A stretch of 64,000 nt of DNA from Oncomelania hupensis (lineage: Eukaryota > Mollusca > Gastropoda > Littorinimorpha > Pomatiopsidae), in the NCBI GenBank assembly GCA_036898135.1, contig CM072523.1, positions 46,396,329-46,460,328 on the forward strand. Direction: 5' to 3'. Shown here one piece after another: positions 42,862-55,447 of this stretch (position 1 is its first letter; each line of letters begins with the position of its first letter). The notes below the pieces were generated by a model. The model worked only from the letters and a program-made list of their open reading frames with translations. It searched no databases and was not told where the DNA came from. Position numbers and translations under genes: made by a program.

Positions 42862-43172
42862 TCCGTCGTCCCTTCGGACAAGAGTATAAACCGAGGTCTA
42901 CCATGTGCACACACGCACAGACTTTAAAGCTCCTGACGCTCATGTCCTCGACGGGTGAGTGCCGGCTTCATCAATATACCCAAGTAAGCACTAGTTTCTT
43001 TCTCGCGCATACTCGGTCTCCGACGATTGGGCTCAAGTTGCCTGGGCGTCAGACGATGCGCCCAAAATGCTAAAAGCGGGCGTCTCGGGCGGCTTAGGTT
43101 AGATCCTGCATCGACCAGCGCCTTGAGCAGCTCTTGAGCCTGACAAGCGCTATTTAAGAACGATGAAATAAT
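42862..43172 (+). mobile_element. SINE family A, copy 5
   Basis: Runs from TCGGACAAGAGTATAAACCG to CAAGCGCTATTTAAGAACGA and then ATGAAATAATG. It lacks the tRNA head. Confidence 0.8.
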
Positions 43173-43246
43173 GAAATAGAAAACAAACCCACCAACTACA
43201 ACACTGAACGTTTGCACTCTAACCGACCACGCCACAAACCACCTCA

Positions 43247-43253
43247 ATAATGC

Positions 43254-43331
<78 letters not shown>

Positions 43332-43389
43332 TAACAATAATAATAATAATAATAATAATATTAATAATAATAATAACAACAACAACAAC

Positions 43390-43462
<73 letters not shown>

Positions 43463-43463
43463 T

Positions 43464-43526
<63 letters not shown>
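43247..43526. repeat. (AAT)n(GAT)n array, about 280 bp
   Basis: An AAT run with a few AAC variants, switching to GAT at about 43463. The following GTAACATTTCTATAGCGC is the reverse of a SINE end motif, so the array probably grew from a minus-strand SINE tail. Confidence 0.9.
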
Positions 43527-45319
43527 GTAACATTTCTATAGCGCATGTAACAAGAGGACCTGTTTACCCTGCACACTTTGAGATTTTGCTTGTTTAGTCA
43601 GTGAGAATTAGAAGGTTACTGTTAGTCTCTAGCCGACGACAGAAGTGATCATGCGTAACAGTTGTAGCCTGACGCGCGCATAGCTAGTGACATCATCGCA
43701 GCTGACGGTAGAAGGCTTTGAATTTTACAACCACTCAGATTTCTTCAGCCAATCCGAACACAGCACCGTAAGGTAGAACCAGTTTTGACTGGGTAGGCCA
43801 AGGCTATGTAGAGGGTCATTTGTGTTGAAAGCTAATAATGGTAATATCGTCCCCTATACGCTTAATGTGTCTGGGGACGTAAATTTTACTATTAAAAAAA
43901 AAAGAAGCTAAGGCAGTACACAGCTACTTCCTAGCAGTAATCTCTCCACTGATAGACCAGGGAAGCAGTACTTGTTGAATATTCGAATTCAATCAAGTAG
44001 CCACGGCCTGACATTGTCAAACAGGTAAATGAACATACATCTGTTTCATTGTGATGTATCTATATTGTTGTTGAATTATGTTTGTGAAATTTGCTATGCA
44101 CAGAATGAATTGTTAGTCCGACTTTGCGTGACCACATGGAAGAATCCTACCACAAGGCAAGCATGACCTGCCGACGCCATGTTGTGTGATGTACGGACCC
44201 ACTGTTGTTTAGCCTATATGTTTGCAGACCAGTGGCTGTACCAGAGAATGTTTATAATATTATTATTTCTCTATGTGTATAGTTAGCCACGATTTATATT
44301 TATGTATGTATAGGAAATTAGAGTGGAGATTCCAGTGGACCACGGACTTAGCAGAATGTTCGTCGCTTATGTATAGAGATGTGGAGCTATCACTGAGGGC
44401 TACTTTGACCTTCAGTAAGACGCTCTGCACATACCTATTATACAGGGTTGTGCAGAATTTCGTCTCATATGTTACAGACGAGCAGGCGGTATATCGTGAG
44501 CCCAACTCAGCAAAGGACAGAACCTAATCGACGCTTAGAGTTGGCTGCCGAGGCATCTACAGCATTGTGCGCAGATAGCCCACCCGTCGAACACAAGCCA
44601 TGACAACACAGCTGTCAAGGAATCAACAGCAACACAGCTCTTCAGACACTGAGCTAAGTGCATAGGCCTTCAGTGCACCAAATTCTGTATAAACAGGACC
44701 ACAGTAGTCCATTCGGCAGAAAGTAGCCATTGCCCAATGAAGAAAAAGTAGCTGCCTAGACTATCAGCGATCGAATCATTCGCATTGACAATTGAACTTT
44801 TAAGTTAGTTTCATACTTCGAAGATCGTGTATAGAGTAGAGGAAATAAATGTGTGATTTTTACTGTTATCAAATGGCTGGACTACATATGATTCATAGCC
44901 GTGTGAAAGCTAGTGTGGCAGTGATCTTTTACCATTTTTCTATCTGTCTCTGTACCCCAGCCTTAACACAGACCGATCTAAACAAATAAATGTATTAAGT
45001 GAAGTCAAAGGGAGATTACTAGCGATCCCCACCGACTAAGACGAGGAGGTAATAGCAGTCCATTGTGCAGAGCCCAGCAACAATAAAAACCCCGTCACAG
45101 CGCAAAACTCACAAAGACTCATTGCGCGTACTCACATATTGATTCATTATCAATTTTTCACAAACAGAAGATTTATCAAACAATATTTGATTTATTGTCT
45201 ATTCACACATGCTGGCGATATTAGACATTAAATAATAACAACAACAATATAAATCAAATCACAATTAAGATGCCTTATAACCAACTGGAATGAAAGTGGA
45301 AGATGGATTTAACACCAAA
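43527..45319. other. no recognisable gene; possible SINE remnant at left edge
   Basis: Besides the SINE-like end at 43530-43545 nothing could be assigned. Overlapping short frames at 44263-44527 on both strands carry no motif. Confidence 0.45.
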
Positions 45320-45830
45320 CTATAAAAGTCTACCAATAGGTGTCATTGCAATAATTTTTACACCTGCTGTTATCTGTAAATGATGTAATACATCATCTAA
45401 TGAATGTCCATATTCAGTCAAATGATGTCCTTGGTTTTCATACATTGCATTTAAAACTGGACATTCAAATAAAATATGGTAAACTGATATATTTTTGCCA
45501 CACATACACTGAATATCTGCTGAATATTTAGTATTCCATGAGTTCATTCTTAACTTGTATATTAATTTTGACAACTGTCGTGAACAGTTCGGTATAGTAA
45601 CATTTTTAATGCTAGTATCTTGACATATTACTTTTTCTAATAAGGAATACATTTCAGGATAACACATTCTCAAATTGTTGTCAGAAACGGAATCTAATGA
45701 TCTTAGTGCTCTGTCTTTGGCTAACTAGTCACACACTTCAATCCAATGAATCCCACAATGTGATGGAACCCAACAGAAATCAACAACTATACCTCTAGAG
45801 AATATACAATGGATCATATTATGTTTAATT
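45320..45830 (-). pseudogene. LINE ORF2 C-terminal end: RNase H and zinc motif
   Basis: On the minus strand VDFCWVPSHCGIHWIE (about 45735-45790) is the C-terminal RNase H motif of RNase H-bearing LINEs. An in-frame stop at 45725 follows and then LAKDRALRSL. Further on, KLIYKLRMNSWNTKY and CMCGKNISVYHILFECP form the conserved post-RNase H Cys/His motif. One nonsense codon and loss of the reverse transcriptase make this a dead fragment. The clade is probably I-like, judged from the RNase H. Confidence 0.75.
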
Positions 45831-45904
45831 TCATATATGAATTCATAACAAACAACAACAACAACAAAAACAGAAGATCTGTACTTTGAGGTACATCTAC
45901 AGAC

Positions 45905-46619
45905 AATGATAATGATAATGACAATGATAATGACAATGATAATGATAATGATAATGATAATGATAACGACAATGAAACAGTCGTGCTGGGATAAAAGGGG
46001 GTGGGTGGAGAAGGTGAAGGAGGGGGTGGTGAAAAGAGAGAGAGAGAGAGTCATCGAATCCTCAAACTCAACCTTGGATCTAAAGGAACGCCACTCCTAC
46101 CTTGGATCTAAAGGGACGCCACTCGTACCGTAAAAAGGCTGTCATGTTGTAAAACGACCCTCCTACTCCATTTGCCCCCCCCCCCACCCCCCTCACCTCC
46201 CCTTCTCTCTTCCCCCCCCCCTCCCTGCAGTGTATGTCTGGTTGTCTTTCAACTGTATTATTCCAAAAATTGCAGCCGACTTCAGAAGTCTCCACAGACT
46301 GTCTCCTTATAGAATAATTACAGGTGTCAATGGGCTGTCGTCAACAGGAAAGGGTTGTACATCTTCACTATTGACAAGACCGGTCGCTCCGCCGACGCGG
46401 GCAGTAACGAGAGTGAACAGACTCCAGCTGTGCAAACCACACACACTCATTATCAGCCTTCAAGGTAGTTAAGGAAAGTGTCACTCCATAAGGTAGCAAT
46501 CCATGATAGGCCAAATTTAAAAAAAATTAAAAGGCGATTCTTCGCAGTAAAGTGACAATCCATGATATGCCCAATAACAGAGGACGAAGGCTATGAAAAG
46601 GATGTGGGAGAAAAAAGAA
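45905..46619. other. no gene; (AATGAT)n, C-rich run and a 20-bp repeat
   Basis: (AATGAT/AATGAC)n at 45905-45972, a duplicated CTTGGATCTAAAGG block (46073 and 46099), and poly-C stretches at 46176-46220. No coding support. Confidence 0.55.
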
Positions 46620-46623
46620 CAGA

Positions 46624-46681
<58 letters not shown>
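46620..46681. repeat. (GA)n microsatellite
   Basis: About 29 GA units. Confidence 0.95.
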
Positions 46682-46682
<1 letters not shown>

Positions 46683-47280
46683 AAGAAGAGGATGAAAACG
46701 AGATCGAGGGAAAAAAAAGGAGAAAAAGAAATGAAAGAGAAGATTATAAATTTTAAACAATAAATGAATTAAATAAATTAAGATGGTTAATAAATAAAAA
46801 AAATTAAAAAAAAAGAAAGAATGAAAGCAAAAAACACACAAAAAAATAAAATTTAAAGAAAATGTAGAAAAAAAAAACTACAACTAAGGGACAGGTCATA
46901 AAAATGTTTTGAAAATAAAGAAAGATTAAGAAAGAAAGAAAAAAATCAAAAAATAAAGAAAGATTAAGCAAGAAAGACAGAAAGAAAGAAAGAAAGAAAG
47001 GAATATTAAGAAAGAAAGAATCACAAAAAGAATCAAAGAAATAAAGAAATATTAAGAAAGAAGTAAAGAAAGAAAAAATCAAAGAAAGAAAGAAAGATTA
47101 AGAAAAAAAATGGATTAAGAAAGAAAGAAACAAACAAACAAACGAGCAAACAAAGAAGAAATTTTTTTTAAAAAAAGTAATTTTCATAAGAAGAAACTCC
47201 TTTAAGAGATATAGAAGAAATGTAACAATCCCTCATCCCTTTTTCATTTTAAAAAGACATGTTTGAAGTTAAAATGGACA
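46682..47280. other. A-rich (AAAG)n low-complexity region
   Basis: Degenerate AAAGAAAG/GATTAAG repeats, possibly an old tandem array. The Phe-rich frame on the minus strand is an artefact. Confidence 0.7.
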
Positions 47281-47289
47281 GAACATAAC

Positions 47290-47765
47290 TGAATATGGAC
47301 ATTCGGCAGACGAGGTTCTGTAACCTCCTAATGTTACTGTCAGTTAAAGAGATGCATGTTTTAACTGAAAAGGAAGTTAAAACTAAATGTCAACTCTTTG
47401 ACCAACATATTGGCATTCCAAGAACTGTTGTGACGATGGCTTATAGAATATATCTAAATTCCATAAGAACTAAATATTGTACGAACGTCAAATGTATATG
47501 TAATGACATGTTTTCTTTGAAACATGTTTTATTTGAATGCAATCAACTGCGTAATAGTTTGCCTAATAATGTTATGTCTTTGGGCAATATTAGTTTTAGT
47601 GTATGCATTAGTTTAGCGAAGACGTTCATTGGTTCTTCAGTTAGTCATTATCTATGAGAATCGTCGATGTTATTTGATCATAAATATGTTTTGTTTTGTT
47701 TTCATTTGTTTTTGTTTTTGTCTTATCATTTCGGTGAAAGACATTAAAACAAACAAACAAACAAA
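47290..47765 (+). pseudogene. LINE ORF2 C-terminal end with (AAAC)n tail
   Basis: Encodes VTMAYRIYLNSIRTKY and CICNDMFSLKHVLFEC, the same post-RNase H motif class as 45320-45830 but diverged. The frame stops at 47657, followed by about 90 bp of T-rich 3' UTR and an AAAC tail at 47740-47770. Confidence 0.7.
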
Positions 47766-48455
47766 CAAACAGAAGAAGTTAACATTGTTGCAAAACCTCC
47801 TGTTAGTAGGCTTTCATAGGCTTTGTAATTTTGTTATTAAATAGTAAAAATGCTCTGAACGTTTAATTTTAATTTAATTTAAGTTTAAGTTTAAATTAAT
47901 TGTAATTGTTTAATATTATCACCTACATGTGTGATAAAGCATTAAAGATTGACTCTTTCAGCGGCAGCAGCACAGTAACTTAACATTCTTTTTCTGGACT
48001 CCAAAAACCCAAAACTGTATAATTTTAGACATCCTCGTCACCCTTGCAAGGGAAATTTGGGGAACGGGAAAGCGTGGCAGCTGCAGTGCAGTGACACGCA
48101 AGACAACCTCGGATATATTTTATCTTACTTATTACTTTTCAATAAAATGTATTTCACCGCCGTGTCCTAAAAACAACAACAACAACAACAACAAAAACAA
48201 AAAACAGAAAAAACAAAGAGACTAAAGTCAGTCCTACATACTACGTTGCACTTTTATTCTCTCTGCTTGCTGCTCCTGCTGCCGATAAATAAAATTGAGG
48301 AGTAGAAGAAGAGGAGCAGAACAAAAAAATATGGCGTGAAGGACAAGAAGGAAAAGAAGGTCGAGGAGAAGGAGAGAGGTAAGCTTATACAAAATAGAGG
48401 AGGAGGGGAAAGCGGGGGATTGGAGCGGGGGGAAATAACAAGAAGAAGAAGAACG
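47766..48455. other. no recognisable gene
   Basis: AT-rich sequence, then A/G-rich sequence. A short AACA-rich run at 48172-48200. Confidence 0.5.
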
Positions 48456-48525
48456 AAGAAGAAGATGATGATAATGATGATAATAATGATGATGATAGTG
48501 ATGATGAAGATGATGATAATGATGG

Positions 48526-48572
<47 letters not shown>

Positions 48573-48613
48573 ATGATGATGACGATAATGATGATGGTGG
48601 TGATGGTGTTGAT
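48456..48613. repeat. (GAT)n microsatellite
   Basis: Interrupted GAT array with AAT and GGT variants. Confidence 0.9.
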
Positions 48614-48776
48614 CCATAAATTAGCCCTTTCATCCCTCACCCAGAACATTCACCTCTACAAGCCATCTAGAAATCTTCGTTCTTCCTCTGACATTCTCAT
48701 GCGACAAATACCCCGCTACAAACTCTCCTCTGCAGGCTGCTTGTCGATCCTTCTCAGTGCTTGGTACTTCAACTTG

Positions 48777-48780
<4 letters not shown>

Positions 48781-48846
<66 letters not shown>
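48781..48846. repeat. (CT)n microsatellite
   Basis: About 33 CT units. Confidence 0.95.
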
Positions 48847-48848
<2 letters not shown>

Positions 48849-49079
48849 CAGCTCTCCGAACATAGCCACTTTCAAGTCCAACTTAAAATTTATCCCTCCC
48901 TTTAAAAATTTCTGATCTCATCTCCGACCAATCAGAACGTGCTGTGGCGTCCTTGACTTTGCGACTGAAAAAAATGGCCGACACCACAACACAAAGGTTG
49001 TCATCAGGTCAAAGAGCAGAATTTGCCCCGAGTGTCTCCCTCCTCCCGATCCATGGCCGTACCCTCCATCGACAAACGT

Positions 49080-49430
49080 ATCCTCCTCATCTGCTACTAA
49101 AATTGCTAAATATGGCAAACAACCTTCTCTGTCACTCTACGAACTACACGAAGCAACCGGTCGCACGCTAAATTTCATTTGAATGAATATTATTTTACAA
49201 CATGATGTAGCCTACGTAGCAGGAAGGGACAGCACTACAGGATCAAGGAATGAAACCTCTTTCTGAATGAATGTCGTCTCTGTCGAATTGCCTCCTCATT
49301 TTCTACTAAAACTGACTATGCCAAACATCCTCCGAACTGCTCGAACTCGAACTCTTTTGGCCATAGCTTTGACAAGTACGTAGCAACAAGGGAGAGCACT
49401 ACAGGAACAAGCACAGAGGCCTATGACCTA
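49080..49430 (+). repeat. diverged direct duplication, about 165-210 bp apart
   Basis: Paired blocks are CCTCCTCAT...CTACTAAAA at 49083 and 49290, and TACGTAGCA...GGGA...AGCACTACAGGA at 49213 and 49378. Origin unknown. Confidence 0.55.
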
Positions 49431-49614
49431 GCCGCAGCGAAAACCAACGTGCAACTTCCGCCTCTGTTGAATGGAATTAATTTTAGCGTTTGACCGGCTG
49501 CTTCGAGAGATCAGTCCTGATATTAAATCGCATGGAACAAATTGTATGATTACATCGGCAGGTCTGACTGGGGTTTTTGCGTGAGAATAGAACTTTGAAC
49601 TGATGTCATTAAGA

Positions 49615-49806
49615 AAAAAAAGCGCTATATAAATACCTCATTATTGTATTACATGATGGTGGTGGTGGTGGTGGTGATGATGATGATGATGGTGATAACA
49701 AAGATGATGACATTGATGAAGATGATGATGACAATGGTGGTGGTGGTGGTAGGCGGTGGTGGAGGTGGTGATGAGGATTGTGGTGGTGGTGGTGATGCTG
49801 AGGGCG

Positions 49807-49838
<32 letters not shown>

Positions 49839-49915
49839 AATGATGGTGATGATGATGATAATGATGGTGACGACGACGACGATGATGTCGACAACGATGA
49901 CGACGACGAAGAAGA
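49615..49915 (+). repeat. SINE-type end followed by (GGT)n/(GAT)n array
   Basis: AGCGCTATATAAATACCTC at about 49621-49639 is a SINE-type 3' end, and GGT and GAT units follow from 49657. The body upstream could not be matched to family A. Confidence 0.65.
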
Positions 49916-50231
49916 AAAAGAAGATTACCCAACGAAGCTGGAGAATGGATGAGAGTTTTGCGTGCTGCAACGTCAATTTTCCGAAAAAAAAAGATGACAG
50001 TAGAAGTCACAAATGCATTGGTGTAATCAAAATCCCGTCATTTATGCCTTATCCAATTTCTACTTTAAAGAAAAAAAGAAGATATAATAATGCAAAACCA
50101 TAAATAGTTGTTAGCTTCTATAACTTGTAATATTTTGGCCAAATAAAATGTCGTCTTAGATTGCAAAACGGGGAGATAAAAGGGATGGGTATTTTGGGTG
50201 TGCATTGCATGTCTCCGTCTGCATCCAAAGT

Positions 50232-50232
<1 letters not shown>
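49916..50232. other. no recognisable gene
   Basis: AT-rich sequence up to the CT array. Confidence 0.5.

Positions 50233-50291
<59 letters not shown>
50233..50291. repeat. (CT)n microsatellite, left flank of a LINE
   Basis: About 29 CT units ending exactly where the LINE sequence begins. Confidence 0.95.
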
Positions 50292-50294
<3 letters not shown>

Positions 50295-51554
50295 TGGTAT
50301 ACGGGGAAACGGGTCGGTACCCTCTTTATATAGAATCCGCAATTTCATGTGTACGCTACTGGTTAAAATTGTCTAAAATGTCACCGGCCAGAATCCCCAG
50401 ACAAGTGGAAACAATGCTAAGAAATTCTTTGAACAGAGATAACTCGGCTAGAAATTGGCTTTGTAAAATTAAGACATGTCTAGTACAACATGGCTTCCTT
50501 GACGTCTGGATAGAAGGTGGGACACGAAATGAACATACATTCTTGGGTTCTCTAAAAACTAGAATGATCGAGAAGTTTAATGAAGATTGGAAGATGAAAC
50601 TGAACTCAAGTGATAGGTACTTTATCTACAGAATATTTAAAACAGAACACAGATTCGAATTGTACCTAAACGACATCACAATTAAACGCTTTCGTGATTC
50701 TTTGATCAGATTACGTCTAGGCATAAATAAATTGGGAATAAACAAAAGGTATCAGACTGGAAATGTAGTCAACCGTAATTGTCCCTTTTGTCCAGGCTGC
50801 ATTGAAGACGAAGTTCATTTCCTGTTCGACTGTCCAAAGTACGATTCTATTAGGCAGAAATACATCACTGCTATTGACGTTAAAACTGTTTTTGTTCTTC
50901 AAAATCCTTCTGCTGAATTTCAAAGGAAACTTGCCATGTACACTTTCTACAGCTTAAAGCATAGAGAATCCTCACTGACGTAAACGGCTTTATATAAAAT
51001 AAAAATTTTGGGTGTGTTTGTGCTATCTCTCAGTGCTACCAAAAAGATATGACGTTTTATGATTGCTAAATATGCCTCTAGCATTTGTATGTTTGCTCAT
51101 AATTAGATGTTATAAAGGAAATAATAACTAAAAAGTGAATGAAGGGAAATGTTAATGATGAGAACATAAGAAAAATGGTGGGTAAAATGAGATGAAATGA
51201 AATGAAAAAAGCATTAAGCAAAGGGAAAAAATAGGAAAAAAATAAATAAGTAAAAAGAAACAAGAGGCAAGAAATTACAAAATATTTATAAAAGTATATA
51301 CAAAGTGAAAAGAAAAGTTGTGGAAAGAAAAGATAAGAAAAAGTTGGAAATTAAGTAAACGTAAATTTTGAAAGTCCTTGAATGTTACTTCTGCAATTGA
51401 ATTGTATTAAATGTGTATGCGTGTGTGTGTGTGTGAGTGTGTGTGAGTGTGTGTGTGTGTGTTGATTTATGTGTATTCCTCCCATTGTAAACCCCCTCCC
51501 CAAACTGTATTGGCCGGAGGCCTAATAAAAACAGTGTCAAAAGTCAAAAGTCAA

Positions 51555-51558
<4 letters not shown>
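50292..51558 (+). pseudogene. LINE ORF2 C-terminus and 3' UTR, 5'-truncated
   Basis: Coding to the stop at 50981-50983. The blocks YGETGRYPLYIES, YWLKLSKM, RLRLGINKLG and CPFCPGCIEDEVHFLFDCPK are characteristic of the C-terminal domain after reverse transcriptase in jockey/CR1-like LINEs I recall from marine invertebrates. About 230 residues are continuously open, suggesting a fairly recent insertion. The 3' UTR runs to AATAAAAACAGTG and a tail of three AAAAGTC units. It lies directly between two CT arrays. Confidence 0.8.
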
Positions 51559-51604
<46 letters not shown>

Positions 51605-51621
51605 CTCTCTCTCAACAACAT
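51559..51621. repeat. (CT)n microsatellite, right flank of the LINE
   Basis: About 20 CT units plus a CAATCTCTCTCTC extension. Confidence 0.9.
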
Positions 51622-51887
51622 TATTAACAACATTAATTTGATTTAATTGTTTGAAAATGATTTTTATCTAATAATAACTTTGTTTGTTTGTTATTGTTCC
51701 AACATGTGAATGTTATAACCTTGAGTTGTGTTTAATAGTTATTGTTAAAGCCCCAAAGAGCGCATCCAACGCTTACTCTTTTACCCTTGCAAAATAAAAT
51801 TGTTACCTTATCTCAATCTAAATCTCTCCCTACCGTGAATTTTAAGAAACCTGATCGGCCATAATTTCCTGCATCAATGTGATATTT

Positions 51888-52400
<513 letters not shown>

Positions 52401-52972
52401 CACTGCTATCACTGTCCCATATTTCTGAAGGACCCTGGCTTCCTTGGTGCCTGGGGTAGCAGGGTAAGACCTATAGTATCAACCAAAGAAGAAAAGTCTT
52501 TATTCGCATTCTGAGAAGCTTTGCTATAAATCCTTCCTCTCACCGGCTTTGATGGACACTATTTTTAGCGCCAGAGCGAGAGTTATTAATAGGCACATTA
52601 ACTATAGAATTTATTGATTTAAAAAAAAAAACACACACCAAACAAACCAATCTCAAGAAACAATAATTTTATTGATGTAAGGTTGCTATTTTTCAATGGG
52701 GCAACGCTCATTATGACAGTTAAAAGGCCCTGTCGTTGTGAATTGGTCAAATGGGGTTCTCTTTAACTAGCTGAAAAAGGGGTAGAGTGTCACGAAGTGA
52801 ATTGGTAAATATTTACATTTGTGTACATATCACGTGTTTATAGAGTTAGTACACAAGCGGTGGCTGTTGACACAGGCACGTGGCGTATGTTTTCGCTTTG
52901 CAGTGGGTACTATATTTCCAAGTTCATTAATATTTTGGTGATGAGACTCGGCTATATAAAGACTGTTTGGAG
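52401..52972. other. no recognisable gene
   Basis: No motif-bearing frame between the TATC array and the SINE. Confidence 0.5.
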
Positions 52973-52998
52973 AACTAGTCCCCCCCCCCCCCTTTGAA

Positions 52999-53192
52999 GG
53001 GGCCGGGTAGCTCAGTTGGTAAGAGCGTCTTGCTAGTAACCGAAAGGTCGCTGGTTCGAATCCCGGATTGGTCAACGTGTGATCATATTATTTTCCCCTT
53101 TACCAACAACTGGCCCGCTGGTGTCAGTATAAATCGGTCCAGTAGTCACCTATATGCGAAAGTGTCGTGTGACTATAATCTACATACAAACA
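52999..53192 (+). mobile_element. SINE family B, copy 2
   Basis: Full head (GGGGCCGGGTAGCTCAGTTG), B box, body and CTATAATCTACATAC end. It is flanked by AACTAGTCCCC (52973-52983) and AACTAATCCCC (53193-53203), a target duplication with one difference. Confidence 0.9.
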
Positions 53193-53203
53193 AACTAATC
53201 CCC

Positions 53204-53984
53204 GACAGTCTCTTATACGCTACATGTGTTGGGGACTATAAAATTAGCGAACTGAACTAGTCCCCTATACGCCTTGGTGTCCAGGGACGTTAATCTACCT
53301 AACAACAATAACAGAAAGGTGTTCTCGTATGCATCTGAGAGTGTCTGTGATTGGATGGATGAAATAGGACTAGAATAGTATTAGTGGAATGAAAGAAAGA
53401 CTGTGAAAAAATAAGAGTGTATGCTTATTTTGTGTGACTTGGAAGTATTGCATGTTACTGTGTAGGCTACTTCTGTTTTTCACTGTGGTGATTCTGGATT
53501 CTGTTCATAACAGACGCGGTAATTTGAATATTTATATTTTATCATTTACTTGCTGGAAATATAATATTGAAACTAGTTTTGTAAATGCAAAAAATATTTT
53601 CATTCATTGATACATGTAATTTTCTGTTAGACCGACAAACGGGATTGCTTCAGAGAAAAATAAGATTATATTATAGTTCAGCTATTTATTACTTTTACTC
53701 TAGGACTTATAATTTTCTTCAATTCCGTTTTAACTATAATTCTACTACTTTGAGTGAGAAAGAAGAGAACCATAAATTATATACGTATAATGGTGTTGTG
53801 TTCCAACTGTTGTGTATGTTATGTCTTCAGTTTCAAGTTTATCTATCTGTCTCAACTTGTGTAATTGTATAAGAAAGGCCTTTTGATGAATGCGTGTATA
53901 CGTGAAATTGGAATGTTAAAAACTTTTTACAAACTAATATCAAGTTTTGTAGAAAGCTTCTGAGAATAAAGCTATTTATTTTAT
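53204..53984. other. no assignable gene
   Basis: An AT-rich, 95-residue frame at 53585-53872 has no motif. Part of this region could be a decayed LTR of the Gypsy remnant that follows. Confidence 0.4.
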
Positions 53985-54224
53985 AACACGCACGGGAAGT
54001 TTATGACAATGAGTCGAACCCGCCTCTCCATTTTATGTGTGATTATCACGACAATTTGGCGATTTGGTGCTATAGCCATTGTACAAGAAGTACAACATGA
54101 TGTTGGTGAAAGATAACACTAAATGGTGTTCCCACAATTCAAACTGAGGGTATGGACAAGTGGTTACCAAAAACAGAAACAGAAAGCACAAACTATTTTT
54201 CGAAAACATGTCGCTACAGTCACA

Positions 54225-54770
54225 GATTTGCCAGGGTTAACACAAACAACCGCTGCCCTGGCAAGGTTGAAGCCAATTTCGAAAGACAGGACCATCAGCT
54301 TACATTCAAGGTAAGACTATTGCGCTCCCTTGTCATCTCCATCTTCCTATACGCTTGCGAAACATGGACCCTCACAGCAGAACTACAACGAAGAATACAA
54401 AGCATGGAGATGAGGTGCTACAGAAGACTTCTGGGCATTTCCTATACCCAGCACATCACCAACGACGAAGTCCGACAGACCATCACACAAGCCGATGACC
54501 TGCTCACAGTGGTGAAAAAACGGAAACTCCGATGGTATGGCCACGTCACCAGATCATCAGGTCTTGCAAAGACCATCCGCAAAGGCACAGTGCAAGGAGG
54601 TAGAAGAAGGGGGAGACCGAAAAAGATGTGGGATGACAACATTCGAGAATGGACTGGTTTGACACTGAGCGAAACGATCAAGGTTGCTGAGGACAGAAAA
54701 AGATGGAGTACGTTGGGTAAACGATCATCTGTAGTGCCCCTACGACCTCCGAGTTACGTGATAGGATAGG
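54225..54770 (+). mobile_element. RTE-like LINE, 3' half, inside the Gypsy remnant
   Basis: Codes for RLLRSLVISIFLYACETW, MEMRCYRRLLGISYTQHI, VVKKRKLRWYGHVTRSSGLA and the family C-terminus, ending in GATAGGATAGGA. A frameshift near 54305 separates the first block (TQTTAALARLKPI). The 5' boundary is approximate. Confidence 0.8.
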
Positions 54771-55344
54771 AGGACTGGATAGGAACACACTTGTTGGTCT
54801 ATCCCACCAAACACGTCAATCCCAGTTAATGTTAAGCAGTATCCATTGCCGTTTGGCACTGATAAGATCATGCAGGAAGAAATAACAAAAATGCTGAGAC
54901 AAGGTATTATTGAACCCTCTACATCTCCATATTCCTTTCCAGTCGTGCTGAAAGACATTGCATCTAAGTCCCCTATTGTAGTCTTGCTTGACTTTGATAA
55001 ACCCTTTACTGTGAGATCTGATGCTTCTTCTACAGGTATTGGGGCGGGCTCTTGTAGCCAGATGACTCACAAGATCTTCATCGTGTATTGTATGCATCAA
55101 GGAAATTGCTTGAACGCGAGATACGCTTCTCTACAATTGAGCGTGAATGTTTAGCAATTGTCTGGGAAGTTGATAAATTTAGCAGGTATTTGTTTGGACG
55201 CAACTTCATTGCGGAGACAGATCATCGCCCTCACTTTTCTCAAAAATCCAGGGCATACTAACGGCCGTCTCTTGAGATGGGAATTATCCTTGCAGGATTT
55301 TTCATTTACAGCTGTACCTATTTCTGGGTCGGTGAACACCGAGG

Positions 55345-55447
55345 GTGTTGGTTGCTGAGGACAGAGAAAGATGGAGTATGCTGGTTAAACGATCATCTGT
55401 GGTGCCCCTACGACCTCTGGGTTACGGGACAGGATAGGATAGGATAG
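55345..55447 (+). mobile_element. RTE-like LINE, 103-bp 3' fragment with target duplication
   Basis: The last about 85 bp of the family plus GGATA units. It is flanked by an exact 11-bp duplication GAACACCGAGG (55334-55344 and 55448-55458). Removing the insert and one duplicate rejoins the Gypsy RNase H frame (VNTE to ADILSH). Confidence 0.92.

Noticed and set aside
52999..53078. tRNA-Thr-like gene
   Set aside because: A and B boxes are present but the anticodon stem does not pair; the same block is repeated with target duplications, so it is a SINE head.
53585..53872. 95-residue frame
   Set aside because: AT-rich, no motif, no homologous copy, and adjacent to a decayed LTR element.
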